Source: Eunapius fragilis (Eukaryota > Porifera > Demospongiae > Spongillida > Spongillidae). From it: a stretch of DNA of 64,000 nt. Both the position numbers and the translations under genes were made by a program. The stretch lies in NCBI GenBank assembly GCA_963681505.1, contig OY811980.1, positions 7,755,118 through 7,819,117 on the forward strand, given 5' to 3'. Below the pieces are notes generated by a model. That model worked only from the letters and a program-made list of their open reading frames with translations, had not been told where the DNA came from and ran no database searches. Shown in pieces: positions 11,166 through 26,100 of the stretch. Positions within the stretch are counted from its first letter, which is position 1; every line of letters begins with the position of its first letter.

Positions 11166-14100
11166 CTGGACAGATTTGGCAGTGGTCAGTGTTAATGGTC
11201 TCCCATGAGGGACGACCCCCCCCCCCCCCCCCCCCCCCAAATAGCGGCAAAGTGTACCTGGAATTGCTCCTGGAACCCTGTGGCTCCCTTCTCGGGGATG
11301 TGTTTCCTCAGCTTGTTCACCCTGGCCCTCAGGTTAGAGGCCGCTATGTCCGTCTCTCCACACGTGATGAACTCATCCAGTGCGTCATGGATGAACACAT
11401 ACTGGTCCTGTGGTGGGAGGGGCATGTCACACCCACCTATGTGCATGCCACACCCACCTATGTGCATGCCACACCCACATATGTGCACGCCACACCCACA
11501 TATGTGCATGCCACACCCACATATGTGCACACCACACCCACATATGTGCACATCACACCCACATATGTGCACACCACACCCACATATGTGCATGTGTGCA
11601 CACAGGTATATGCACAAGGTGGGGGTGGGGCCTCACCTCTGTCTGTACCATCAGCACACGCCTCTTTCTCATGTCTTGAAGGTACTTGTAGATGTTTATG
11701 GAGTCCTCTGATTTGAGACGCTCTGTCATGGCGTCCAGTACGATGAAGGTCCCAGTGCGCCCCACCCCTGCACTGCAGTGGACCATCAGGGGAATCCCCT
11801 TGCTCTTGTCATGGGCCTTCTGTACCCTCCTCACAAAGCCAAGGATGGAGGTGGCAAACTGGGGTACCCCGTGGTCTGGCCAGGAGGTGTAATGGAAGTG
11901 TGTTATCTTCAGAGGCACCGCATCAGGCTCCACCTTCTACGGGACAGAGGGGAGGGGTCAAAGATGGCCACACCCTTAAGACTGGGCCACTCCCCCACTC
12001 ACGCTTTTGACTGTCAGCTTTTTTATCTCAAAGTCAGCATAGGGGACAACAGAGACAGTGGTCACCACCACACTCTCTGTCTCTAAGGTGCCGCCGGTCG
12101 ACTCAGAGAAGTATTGCTCACACTTTTTCTATTAGCCGCAGTGAGAGATGCAATGAATTAAGAGATGGCCTCCTTCCATGTTTCCACATGTGCAATGCAA
12201 GCAATTCCAAACACACAGTCCCAAAGGATGAGAAGCATATGTAAACATACACACATAGCGGATCTACAACCCCCCTCCACCACCACACACACACATATAT
12301 AATCCTCATCATGACTTGTTCCAACCATCCATTCACACTTCTCTCTCCATACTTACTCCAACCCTGACTCCACCTCCTACAGCATACCTTGCCTCCTTCC
12401 ACACACTTGGTGAGCATGACTATCGTCTGGACATGGTTCTCCCATATCATCTTCCAGAAGGTGTCCAGTGTGTTCTCAGTAGGGCCTAATGAGGACGTTG
12501 GCACGACGATGACATCGTCTGGTGCACATCAAATAAAAACATTACCTTGAGCAGCAATGTAGCAGTTTTCATGCTTGTAACCCTGATGGTTTGAAGGGGG
12601 AAGGTGACATGAGGACCACTGGTATGCGATGACACATCTTACATTGATATAGCTGGCATTAATGTAGTCAGAGCCATGCACTCCCGGTATCTCCTTCAGC
12701 TTCACTCTACCATCATCATCTGCAAGGACATGTTATGTAATGTCACCATTGCAATGATGTAATGTCATCAGTGAGATCATGTATGACACAGTGAGGTAAG
12801 GTGCATTGGTGTTGCTCCATTACAATGATGTCACCAGTGAGATCATGTATGACACAGTGAGGTAAGGTGCATTGGTGTTGCTCCATTACAATGATGTCAT
12901 CAGTGAGATCATGTATGACACAGTGAGGTAAGGTACATTGGTGTTGCTCCATTACAATGATGTCATCAGTGAGATCATGTACGACACAGTGAGGTAAGGT
13001 ACATTGGTTACAATGATGTTGCACACAGCTCTCAGCTCACATGGGTATATGTTGGCAAATCTGTTCTTGGACGTGTTGCAGGGTAGCTTGGCTATGTCGT
13101 GGGGACCTTCTGACGAGGGCTTCAGTGACTGCATTTGAAAGGTTGTGGCGATTAAACAATTGCTAGTGTCACCCACTGAAGGGTAACACCAACCAAAGGG
13201 GTACCGCCCAACCAAATTGTACCGCCAACCTACCGCCCACCAAATAGCACCGCCCACTACATGGTACCGCCCACTAAGGGGTACCGCCCACTAAGGGGTA
13301 CCGCCCACTAAGGGTACTGCCCACTACCTGATACCGCCCACTAAGGGGTACCGCCCACTACATGGTACCGCCCACCAAATAGCCCCGCCCACAACATAGT
13401 ACTGCCCACTAAAGGGTACCCCCAACCAAAGGGTAAAGGTACCGCCCACCAAAGGGGTACCGCCCACCAAAGGGTATCGCCCACCAAAGGGGTACCGCCC
13501 ACCAAAGGGTACCGCCCACTAAAGGGTACCGCCCACCTTGTACTCCTGCTCAAACCCTTTGTTCCTCTCGAGATGCATCTTCTGAACATGGTCCCTGAAG
13601 CTGGCAATACTGATGGGCCTTGTTCGGTCACCCACTGTAGGGTTGAAGCCCACTTAATCCCCTCCCACACACGTGCACCTTAGTAATATGCCTGCACTGC
13701 TGACAACCACACACATGATCTGATCATTTATTCACTATGCACACGTCAACACACCTTCAGTGGCAATGGCTGACTCCTTTTCAGTAGTGAATTCATCGTC
13801 TGGTTTTGTTTCAGCCACATCTATGTTTACTGGGGCCACCTTTGTTTCAGCCTTCTCCTCCATTTCAAAGGTCTGGTCACCACTGAACCCGATAGTCTGA
13901 ATGGTGCTGTTGCGATGTCCATTACTGATGACGTCCACAGGGCTGAAGAGGTCCTTGGTCTTACTCTTTATCGTCAGCTTCCCCTTCTTCCTTGAACTGA
14001 GGGTCAATGGCAGGTTAACAGGCTACCTAATCAGGCTGCCTTATCAACAGGTTATTAACAGGTTAACAGGTAACAGGTCACCTAACCAATAGATTAATTA

Positions 14101-17100
14101 ACAGGCCCCCTAATCAACAGGTTAACAGGCCCCCTAATCAACAGGTTAACAGGCCCCCTAATCAACAGGTTAACCCACTAATTGTATCAGGCCCCCTAAT
14201 CAACAGGTTAACAGGCCCCCTAATCAACAGGTGAAAACCCCCTAATTGTATCAGGCCCCCTAATCAACAGATTAACAGGCCCCATAAAAAACAGGTTAAC
14301 AGGCCCCCTAACCTATAGGTTAACAGGCCCCCTGATTTTATCAGCCCACCTTATCAAGCAGACAATAACTATTGTTCCCACTGCCACCAGTGCGATAACA
14401 AGCACCCCCACGACCACACCTGCAGCAATAGCTCCTGTGTAGGGTATGGGGAAGAGAGGGAGAGGAATGGGGAAGAGCGAGTAGGTATGGGGAAGAGGGA
14501 GTAGGTATGAGAAAGAGGAAGGGACGAGGGGGGTATAATGAAGAGAGGGTATATAAACATAACACAGCATGCAAGCTATGGTTGTACCTACCAGCAGAGG
14601 TTGGAACTGTGGGGGGCTCTGACGTCACTAGGACACTGGGGCCCTGTCCAGCTATTGTTCTACCACGAACTAACACTGTGTAGGTTGCCGTGGAATCCAG
14701 TGACGATACTGTGGCAAATGTGCCATTGATTGTTAGCAATTTAGACTGCATCTGACGCTGGACGCTCCCAGGTGGTCCATAGCTGATGACGTAATCCACA
14801 AACCCTCTGGCCTGTGAGAGGGTCAGAGGTGACCAACTGATGTTCATGCTTAGACCATCTGGTGATCTTGACACCCTCAGTCCCCCAGGGGCCACACTGG
14901 GGACTGAACACACAGGGGTACGTGGTGATGTCATAGCCACACCTTTAGTGAGGTCACATCATGGCTTACCCTGCTCCACTGTGAAGAAGATCTTGCACCA
15001 CGAGTCCCCAGGACCAAGTGGGTTGACTGCACTAATGCACGTCTGGAAGGGCACTCCTGGATCTGGGTGCACACAGGGTTAAAACATCAAACTGGTGGGT
15101 GTGGTGTAGGCATACTCACTTAGTCCACTCCAAGTATATGACATCATGATGACATCAACAGTGGTGTTCATTGCAGTACCACTAACAGGCACACCATAGT
15201 CCAGTAGTTGTACAATGGAGAGGACATAGCCTGTTAGTCGTCCATAGGTCAGCTGGGGTGCACTCCAACTGATCACAGAGGTACTATCTGATGGTATAGC
15301 CACTGATGGACCACTCACCACACCTGGGACTGTAAATAGACGGATGGGAGTGGGGTGATGGAGTGTGGAGAGGTGGACATAACTCACTTGTCACAGCTAT
15401 ATCTGCTGCTGATGAACCCATACTATAGATGCCCTTATATGGTAAGGTAGTCACTGCAGTACAGTTGTATGAGGTGAGGTTAGATATAGTCAGCGGACCT
15501 AGGGAGAGTGTCCCACTGGATCCTAGGTACAATCCATCTATCCTGGTCCAGGTCAGACTAACAGGTAAGACCAGACCAGCTACCACCATGGCCTGACATG
15601 TTAGTGAGTACATTGCACCAAGGGAGGGTGGAGGGAGGGAAGGAGTGATGGTGACTATGGGAGCAGGAAGATCTGATGGAAGAGGAAGGGACCAGAGATG
15701 GTGAGAATGAATGGAGTGTATCGGTAGCACTGACCTAGGACCTGAAGGGACAGTGAACCACCTCCCACTCCTGAGATGGTATAGGGAGCCCCAGGTAGAA
15801 CAGAGACATTACAGTAGTACCCTCCGCTGTCAGCAGTACCAAGAGGGTTAAACATGAGTATGGTGACATAGGAGGAGCTGATCATGGAGAGTGGTGATAT
15901 GGTAGTGTAGTTATCAACAGTTATAACTGATGGTCCCTTGAACCACATAGTGGTCACAGTAACAGGAGTGTCCACTTGTGGGATGAGCTGAACATTACAG
16001 GTGAGGTTGAGTGGTGTACCAGCATAGTATGAGGAGGTGATGGGTGTGGAGGTGATGGTGACAGTGGGAGGAGGGACTGAGGGAAGGGGAGGCAGTAATT
16101 AGAGCTCACTACTAACACTCCAATCATTTACTTAGAACAGAGACATTCATCAAGGCTGTGGTTGTTGAGCTGAATGGTGAACTTATTGTAGACTGGCAGA
16201 CATATTGTCCTCCATGAGAGGTGCGCAGAGGGTTAAATGTGAGGTTACCATTGGATACAGTGATGCCATTTTCACTGGTAACCACTCCAGTTGAGTTCCA
16301 CCATGTCACCACAGGAGTGAGTGAAGTGTTCCCCACCAGTGTTCCATTACAGATGAGTGTGTACATCTGTCCTGCCATTGGACTGCCTGATGTGGTGATG
16401 TTTACTATGTGTACTGAAACTGAATAACAAAATTTTTGTAAAGTAACAATTGTGTTGTTGCTAAGTACAGCAGGGTACCTATAATGGATGTGGCTACTGC
16501 TGATGTCTGTAGAAGGAACTGATTATTAGTAGGCAAGACTATTGCTGAGCAGATATAGTTCCCAGCATCTCCAGTCCCCAGTGAAGTCAACATCAGTGTG
16601 CTCTGGTAGGATGACCCAGTCCATGAAGGATTACTACCACTGAGGGTAGCTCCTCCTTGTCCAGTCCATGTACTGTTCACCATCACTGTACTGTCCACTG
16701 ATGGGTCCAACTGGATATTACAGGTCAGGGTAATACTACCGCCAAGCAGCACAATAGGGTTAAGCGTTGTTATGGTTAAAGAGGGAGTTGGTACTAGAGG
16801 GGTTAAGGATGGTTATCAATAGAATGACTACATATGAGAAGGCTTCTCTTACTTTGTATGGTCACATTCTTTGACTTATTGATTATTGAGCCAACAGGAT
16901 AACTCAGATTGGACTGGCAGGTGTACATATCACCATCAGATGTGTAGATAGGGATGAACGAGACACTTAAAGTGGTTTTATTTCCATTGGTACTCTGGAC
17001 CCAAGGGAATACATTGACATACGACATCACATCCCATGACAACATAGGAGGAGAAGTGGAGGGTATGTTGTTAGATGTCACGGCTATACAGGTGAGTGTG

Positions 17101-20100
17101 TAATTCATTCCTGCAGTGGGTGCAGCTAATGAGGCCATTACTGTGACAGTGTGGAGGGCAACTGCACAGAGAGAAAGTAAACCCTTCATCAAAACCTTTT
17201 ACATCATACTCATTTACTTATACACATATGCACATTCACACACGCACGCTCACACACACACACAAACACACACACTACCTTCTATTGTGTTGCTATTAAA
17301 TGTTCCTGCCACATATAATGAATCAGCTGGTAAGACAGTAACTGAACACACATATGTGCCAGTCTCTTCGGGTGCTAGTGACGTCAGTACCACTGAGCTC
17401 TGGTACGTTCCTCCAAGGAAGACTGTACTGGTTCCTGGTAGACCAGATCCCATTGGTCCAGTCCACGTGTTGGCCACCATCACTGGAGTGTCCACATAAG
17501 GACTCAGCTGACTGCCACAGCGTAGAGACATGGAGTCTCCCTCTGAGACAGTTTGGCTTGGGTTAGCCGTGGGTGTGACAGTGGGCGGAGGTACTGTGGG
17601 CGTGGCTTATGTTAGCATGCTGCTTTATATATGAGGACACTTTACTTACTTTGAGCTGTGATGTTGTATGATGTGGTGCTATAGAGACTTGTGATGGATA
17701 TTACTGGGAGGGAGACATTGGCAATACAGGAGTAATGTCCTCCATCAGATGTGTGGAGAGGCTTAAACAGGAGGTCACGATTTGATGTATTTCCAAACAC
17801 CATCAGTTGTGCTAATGATACATTGTTTCCTACGACTACACTTGCTCCATTCTTCAACCACATCACCTGAGGAACAACTACCAGTCCATTTACTACCATC
17901 ACTGTACATGTGAGTGTGTATGGACTTCCTGCAGTGGAGCTCCCTGATGGAGTGATGGTCACCTGAGGAGCAGGGAGAGCTGTGAGGGAGGAGGGTGGAT
18001 GGTGAACATCAAATGTTAGCTGCTCTAACATCTACTGACCTTTCACTGTGATTGGTGATGTGGACGAACTGACAGCTATTGAGGTGTCCACATACTGCTG
18101 ACCTGATGCAGAAACACTAACTGAACAGTTGTACACTCCAGTATCACTGGTGTTGAGAGGATAGAACTGTACAGTGGTCTGGTTGACACCAGAGACTCTA
18201 CCACCACCATTGGAGATCTGTACTCCTGGTCCAGTCCACAAGGAGTTAAAGGTGACAGGAGTGTCCACTTGTGGGATGAGCTGAACATTACAGGTGAGGT
18301 TGAGTGGTGTACCAGCATAGTATGAGGAGGTGATGGGTGTGGAAGTGATGGTGACAGTGGGAGGAGGGACTGTGGGAATGATGTCAAACCTTTATCACAA
18401 CTATTCATTATATTGTGAAATCATTTTTATAGCTGAGAGCAAAATTCTGGATAACATGTGGTTAACAAGCAGTAGAGATGGCTCTAATATACATTTCCTA
18501 TCTAATATAATAAATTAGTTGAAATTCCATTGGCTTACTTTGAACTATGGTAGTGTATGATGTCGTGCTATAAAGGCTTGTGATGGATACTACTGGGAGA
18601 GAGACATTGGCTATACAGGAGTACTGTCCTCCATCAGATGTGTGGAGAGGGTTGAATTGGAGAGTGAGGGTTGTTGTGTTAGCTGAGACCACTCCAGGAG
18701 TCACTGAGATGCCATTTCCTACAACTACACTTCCTCCATTCTTCAACCACATCACCTGAGGAACAACTACCAGTCCATTTACTACCATCACTGTACATGT
18801 GAGTGTGTATGGACTTCCTGCAGTGGAGCTCCCTGATGGAGTGACAGTCACCTGAGGAGCAGGGAGAGCTGTGAGGGAGGAGGGGTGGGTGGTGAACATC
18901 AGGTGTCATCTGCTCTAACATCTACTGACCTATCACTGTGATTGGTGATGTGGAAGAACTGACAGCTATTGAGGTGTCCACATACTGCTGACCTGATGCA
19001 GAAACATTAACTGAACAGTTGTACACTCCAGTATCACTGGTGTTGAGAGGATAGAACTGTACAGTGGTCTGGTTGACACCAGAGGAGAGGGAGACTCTAC
19101 CACTACCACTGGAGATCTGTCCTCCTGGTCCAGCCCACAAGGAGTTAAAGGTGACAGGAGTGTCCACTTGTGGGATGAGCTGAACATTACAGGTGAGGTT
19201 GAGTGGTGTACCAGCATAGTATGAGGAGGTAATGGGTGTGGAGGTGATGTTGACAGTGGGAGGAGGGACTGTGGAAAAGGATAATGCTACATGCAATGTG
19301 GCTGTCAGAGCTGTCACATACTTTGAACAATAACATTTGTCATGGTAGTAGCTGTGGAGTTGAATGGATAGCTGAGTGTTGACAGGCAGCTGTACTGCCC
19401 TCCATGAGAGGTGCGCAGAGGGTTAAATGTAAGAATGCCTCCAGATACTGTGATACCATTTCCACTAAGAATCCCTCCAGTAGCATTCCTCCATGTTGTT
19501 ATGGAAACAATGGATGCATTCCCCACTAGTGCTCCAGTACAGTTCAGTGAGTAACTCTGTCCAGCCACTGGACTACCAGAGGATGTGATATTCACTGCCT
19601 GTGCTGACACTGTTAAAAGGATGAAGGATATGATGATGGTGAGATTGGGGGGTGTACCAAACATGGGTAAGCCAATAATGGGGTGATATTAATGGTACAC
19701 CAAACATGTGTTGGGGGTGTATACCAAACATAGTGATATTGGGGTGTACCTTGGACTGTAGTACTGACTGTTGTTTGGGCAATGAACTGTGGAACAACTG
19801 CAAACACAGTCATGGAACAGGTATAGATGCCAACATCTGTAGTCTTTAGAGATGTGATGGTGAGTACAGACTGGTAGATGGATCCATTCTTATTTGGAGC
19901 AGTACCACTGAGGGCAGCTCCTGATGGTCCCAACCATGTTCTGTTCACCATCACTGTACTGTCCACTGATGGGTCCAACTGGATTTTACAGGTCAAGGTG
20001 ACATTGCTTCCAATAGAAACCACTGGACTGGAGAGGGTAGCAATAATTGTAGCGTTTGGTGTAGGGACTGGGGATGAGAGTTGGAAGCACTAATGAGTAT

Positions 20101-23100
20101 TAGTGTATGTTCACACATCAAAATGTCCAAGGGCATAGACTGGTGGGTGGGGCAATACCCCCCCCCCCCACTTTTTATTAAAATTTAATTACGAAATCAT
20201 CACAGTTGATAGGCTTCGCTGTTTTGTTTAACCGGAACTCCAAAAAAAATTTTTTTAAAATACGCATTCTAATTTCGCTAGTCATTGGCTTGTGACTGCT
20301 ATGAATGATTAGTGGTTATATGGTTAAAATTAGCGCCCCCTGATTCTTACTTTGTACAATGACACTTGTGTTTGCTGTGGCTGTTGAAGTATTCACTGAA
20401 GTGACTACAGACTGACAGGTGTACTGTCCTCCATGAGAGGTGCGAAGAGGGTTATATGTGAGGATGCCATTGGATACAGAGATGCCGTTTCCACTGGTAA
20501 CCATTCCAGTTGAGTTCCTCCATGTCACCACAGGAGTGAGTGAAGTGTTCCCCACCAGTGTTCCATTACAGATGAGTGTGTACATCTGTCCTGCCACTGG
20601 GCTGCCTGATGTGGTGATGTTTACTGTCTGTACTGAAACTGAATGAGATAAGAGAATTTATAATAGTTATGTGGTAAACAATGTATTTAGCTACCCAAGA
20701 TGGAGGCATTCCTTCCCATTGGTCCTGTGATGTACTGTGAGGCCATGGGAGTGACTGACACTCCACAGATATAGTTCCCAGCATCTCCAGTCCCCAGTGA
20801 AGTCAACATCAGTGTGCTCTGGTAGGGTGACCCAGTCCATGAAGGATTACTACCACTGAGGGTAGCTCCTCCTGGTGCAGTCCATGTACTGTTCACCATC
20901 ACTGTACTGTCCACTGATGGGTCCAACTGGATATTACAGGTCAGGGTGAGGTTTCTTCCAGCTACAACTACAACTTGATTGAAGACTGCAGAGATTGTTA
21001 ATGTGGGTGGTGGGACTGGGGAGGAGGATGTAGAACGGATTATCACCTATGGCATTTCATCGATGCACTTCACATACTTAGAGCAATGATGGATGTGTTG
21101 ATAGTTGTGACTGAGACAATGAGTGAGTTTACTTGTGACTGGCAGACATATTGTCCTCCATGAGAGGTGCGAAGAGGGTTAAATGCGAGGGTAGCAGTTC
21201 TATTTCCACTGATAACCACTCCAGTTGAGTTCCTCCATGTCACCACAGGAGTGAGTGAAGTGTTCCCCACCAGTGTTCCATTACAGATGAGTGTGTACAT
21301 CTGTCCTGCCACTGGACTGCCTGATGTGGTGAGGCTGATGGAGTGTACTGACACTAAGAGAAAAAAAGTATGTTATTTGCATTCCCAAAGTACATGCAAG
21401 ACAACATAAAGTTGATTCACAGGTAGATCTTGAGGCCTGTACTATTGACCTTTCCAATTAAACAACCTGACATATTATATCAGGTGAACATATTTTATAT
21501 CTAAATTAAGATACCTTTTATAAAATTGTCCCCATAGTTTTTTTTTTAACTTGGTCAGCATAGAATGTATTTTGTGGCATTACGTATTTATGAACTATTG
21601 GGTTATATTACTAAGATTTCCCAACCTATATTACGTATTTCTAATAATGTATGAACTATTGGGTTATAAAGATTTCCCAACTTATATTCCTATGACAGAG
21701 AAAATATGATGTTGTATCATTTCAAGGAGCCATTCAAGCAAATCATTTATTGCCATAGTTAAGTAAATATGAATTCACTGTACCCAAGATGGAGACATTC
21801 CTTCCCATTGGTCCAGTGATGTACTGTGAGGCCATAGGAGTGACTGACACTCCACAGATATAGTTCCCAGCCTCTCCAGTCCCCAGTGAAGTCATCATCA
21901 GTGTGCTCAGGTAGGATGACCCAGTCCATGAAGGATTACTACCACTGAGGGTAGCTCCTCCTGGTGCAGTCCATGTACTGTTCACCATCACTGTACTGTC
22001 CACTGATGGGTCCAACTGGATATTACAGGTCAGGGTGAGGTTGCTTCCAGCAATGGCAACTTGATTAGGTAGACCAGTGGTAGTGATGATGGGAGGAGGG
22101 ACTGGGGGAGAGGATGATATTATATGCAGTCTTATCAATTTTGATTACCAGTGGCTAAATAACACTGGAAATATTAATGATTGCATAGTGTACAGCATGT
22201 GCAATTACTTTGAACAGTAAGCAGTGTGCTTGATGTTATGGTTGAGTTGAGTGTACTCAGAGTAGACTGACAGGTGTATTGTCCTCCATGAGAGGTGCGC
22301 AGAGGGTTAAATGTGAGGATACCATTGGATACAGAGATCCCATTTCCACTGTTAACCACTCCAGTTGAGTTCCACCATGTCACCACAGGAGTGAGTGAAG
22401 TGTTCCCCACCAGTGTTCCATTACAGATGAGTGTGTACATCTGTCCTGCCACTGGACTGCCTGATGTGGTGATGTTTACTGTGTGCAATGCAACTGAAGG
22501 AGGCAAAATCAGGGGAAAGGCAACATCCTTGGTATGTATTTGTTCATACATTTGAAATACCTACCAAGGATGACAGTTCTCTGTGTTACTAGGGTGATGA
22601 ACTGAGGGTTGAGTGGGGAGACCACCACTGAGCAGGTATAGTTGCCTGCAGCTGAGGTGGTTAATGAACCCAACATGAGTGTGTTCTGATATGGAGGGCC
22701 AGTCAGTATGGAGCTAGGTGTGAGAGAGGCTGGTCCAGTCCATGTACTGTTCACTGTCACATTACTGTCCACTGATGGGTCCAACTGGATATTACAGGTC
22801 AGGGTGAGGTTGCTTCCAATGGTTGCCACCTGACTGGGTAGTGCACTGATGGTTGCAGTGGGTGGAGGTACTGCAAGCAAGATGGTTAACTATTAATTAA
22901 CCAATTAATGGTATGTGATACATATTATACCCAAGCAACTGATTAAACTGGAGGAGAGGTATGAATTAGTAATGAAATCGGTTCATACTAGACTTACATT
23001 GTACAACCACATTAGCCAAAGTAGTATTAGAAAGAGTGATGGATAGTACTGGGAGGGAGACATTGGCTATACAGGAGTACTGTCCTCCATCAGATGTGTG

Positions 23101-26100
23101 GAGAGGGTTGAATTGGAGAGTGAGGTTTGTTGTGTTAGCTGAGACCACTTCAGAAGTCACTGAGATGCCATTTCCTACAACTACACTTGCTCCATTCTTC
23201 AACCACATCACCTGAGGAACAACTACCAGTCCATTTACTACCATCACTGTACATGTGAGTGTGTATGGACTTCCTGCAGTGGAGCTCCCTGATGGAGTGA
23301 TGGTCACCTGAGAAGCAGGGAGAGCTGTGAGGGAAGAGGGGTGGATGGTGAACATCAGGTGTCATCTGCTCTAACATCTACTGACCTTTCACTGTGATTG
23401 TTGATATGGAAGAATTGACAGCTATTGAAGTGTCCACATACTGCTGACCTGATGCAGAAACACTAACTGAACAGTTGTACACTCCAGTATCACTGGTGTT
23501 GAGAGGATAGAATTGTACAGTGGTCTGGTTGACACCAGAGGAGAGGGAGACTCTACCACCACCACTGGAGATCTGTCCTCCTGGTCCAGTCCACAAGGAG
23601 TTAAAGGTGACAGGAATGTCCACTTGTGGGATGAGCTGAACATTACAGGTGAGGTTGAGTGGTGTACCAGCATAGTATGAGGAGTTGATGGGTGTGGAGG
23701 TGATGGTGACAGTGGGAGGAGGGACTGAGGGAGAAATATTTAACATCAGATATCAGGTGCACATATAGACATACTTCGGATTGCAATGTCTGTCATTGAG
23801 GAAATTATTGAGATCACTGGATAATTCAGTGCAGACTGACAATTGTACTGTCCTCCATGAGAGGTGCGCAGAGGGTTAAATGTGAGGATGCCATTGGATA
23901 CAGTGATGCCATTTCCACTGGTGACCACTCCATTTGAGTTATTCCATGTCACTACAGGAGTGAGTAAAGTGTTCCCTAGAACAGTGCCATTACAGTACAA
24001 GGTGTAGCTCTGTCCTGCCACCAGAGGGGTGCTTAGAGGTGCGATGGTGATATCATGGATGGAGACTGGTGGGTGGAGCCATGGTTTTTTAATTAGTACA
24101 TGATTGGTTTACATGACACATTATTACCTTGGGTGATCATGTTTGATGTTAATGGTATCACATAGGAGGAGGAGTTAGAAGAGACTGTCACTGAACATGT
24201 ATAGTTCCCAGCATCTCCCTTCAGTAATGAGGTTAACATCAGTGTGCTCTGGTACTCTACTGCGCTGATCCCGGTGTATAGTCTAGTCAGTACCATCCCT
24301 CCTGGTCCAAACCATGTTATACCCACAGTCATTAGAATGTCTATTGATGTATCCAACTGGACATTACATGTCAGGGTGACATTGGCTCCTAGGAGAACTG
24401 GTAGTGCTGGGGTGGATGTGAACACTGTACTGGGACTGGGGACTAGGAACGACAATCTTTAGTTCACACACCGTTACAGCCATGTTATTGGTACTCACTG
24501 GTCACATTTATAATGGATGATGTAATGGCAGTTGTCAGTCCTGGTGATGACACCACACATGAGTACTGTCCTCCATCAGATGTGTGTAGAGGGGAGAATG
24601 ACCACTGGAGTGTGTAGGTCATCCCTGGACTAGCTGATACCACATTGCTGGTGAGCACACTTCCATTTGGAGCTGTCAGTTGGATGGTCAGTGATCCATT
24701 CCATCCAATGACTGGAACAGTGCAGGTGAGTGTGTATGGTGACCCAGCAGTGGGTGTGGTCCCATTACCAGCGATGGACACATTACCTAATGCTGTGTAG
24801 GAAGATGAACAGTGAGATCATGGCTACTCATGGAGGACAGAGTATGAGACAATGGCCTGACAGCTTTGCAAATATGTGTATGTCTTTATGCAACATTTCA
24901 TGCATCCCTCAACCCCCCCCCCCCCACCTTGCTGATGCATGTGACCACATTTCGTGGATATACACTTCTACACTTATAACCACTAACTTGATATATTTGT
25001 AGCCAAAGCACTCTGAGATGGCATATAAGTGCCCACAGCTATGACAGAGATGTTGTACTGAACCCCAACTTGAAGGTTGGTTAGGACATAAGAGGTAGAA
25101 GTGGTTGAACCACCACTTGTACTTGGGACTCCATTAACCACATAGTAGATATCATATCTGCTCACTGGACCACCTGAGGTTGGTGCAGTCCAAGAGACAC
25201 TGACAGATGTGGGACCAGACTGCACAGCAGTGACACCAGTGGGTGGGGCAGGAGGATCTGTATAGAGGTACATGTCTGTAGGTACAAGACACTCTTCATA
25301 GGCAGTGCTTACTTGATACACTGAGGGATGAGGTAGTGGATCTTGGATTGAGAGTAAACCCTGTACCTCCACACACTGGTGAGCAGGTAGTGGTGACAGT
25401 GCATGTGTACATCCCAGGTGTTCTCCCAGTCACAGTCAGGGTGTTGTTGTAAGTAGATGTTGGTCGATCTGTCACTATCTGAGAGGAAGCATAGTTACCA
25501 CCATTCACTGAACTTCCATTGATGGTCCACTGCACAGTTGTAGGAGGAGAACTAGTGCTGGTGCAGGTCAACTGGAACACTGGTGGATCAACATTTGTTG
25601 GTGTCAACAGCTGAAACTGGACACCTCCTGTGATGTTAGGACCATCTGTGGGAGAGTCAACACTTCCATAACACATGTGATGTACTTTCCTCTCTACTTA
25701 CAAGTGGCTGCTACAGAGAGAAAATAGCTAGTAGTTCCAATTATGCCTGATGATGCTGCTAGTGTGAGATCAGAGTACATTCCAACACAGAGTGTGATGG
25801 TGGTATTGGTACAACATTGAACACCATGTGGAAAGACAGAAGGAGTTCCACGATACAGCTCTACTCCTTGTGACACATTTCGTTGACCCAACCCTCCCAT
25901 GGTTACAGGGTCTGGTGTTGCTAGTGGAAACAGGGCTCCATTTGGCTGATACCACTGTCCACCTGTTATACCCTCACACACCAGAGGTTTCTGGAACGCT
26001 GAATTGTTGAATGTGCTCACTCTGTTTGCTACCACTGAGAGGGTCACCAGACTGTTGTTGGCTACAGTCATGCCAATCCATGTGATCCCAGCAGTCTGAC

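Larger units (their letters stand above)
11258..13634 (-). other. Gene 2 phosphatase domain D1 (catalytic)
   Basis: Exons 13634-13537, 13128-13041, 12719-12643, 12582-12546, 12485-12388, 12128-12003, 11936-11637 and 11407-11258. Ordered PTP motifs are present: HVQKMH with [15 protein letters not shown] (KNRY loop), [19 protein letters not shown] with FWKMIWE, the WPDHGVP loop with its general-acid Asp, the P-loop [10 protein letters not shown] with catalytic Cys and Arg, and the Q-loop MVQTE. All key residues for catalysis are present, so D1 should be active. Introns here hold several minisatellites. Confidence 0.88.

Noticed and set aside
20100..20350. Possible small insertion in a gene 2 intron (C run, AT-rich core, GCGCCCCC end)
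   Set aside because: No clear inverted ends or target duplication could be seen.
16221..24462. Plus-strand open frames of 65-130 codons across the Ig array
   Set aside because: Antisense shadows of the minus-strand Ig exons; they recur with the same sequence at every paralogous exon.
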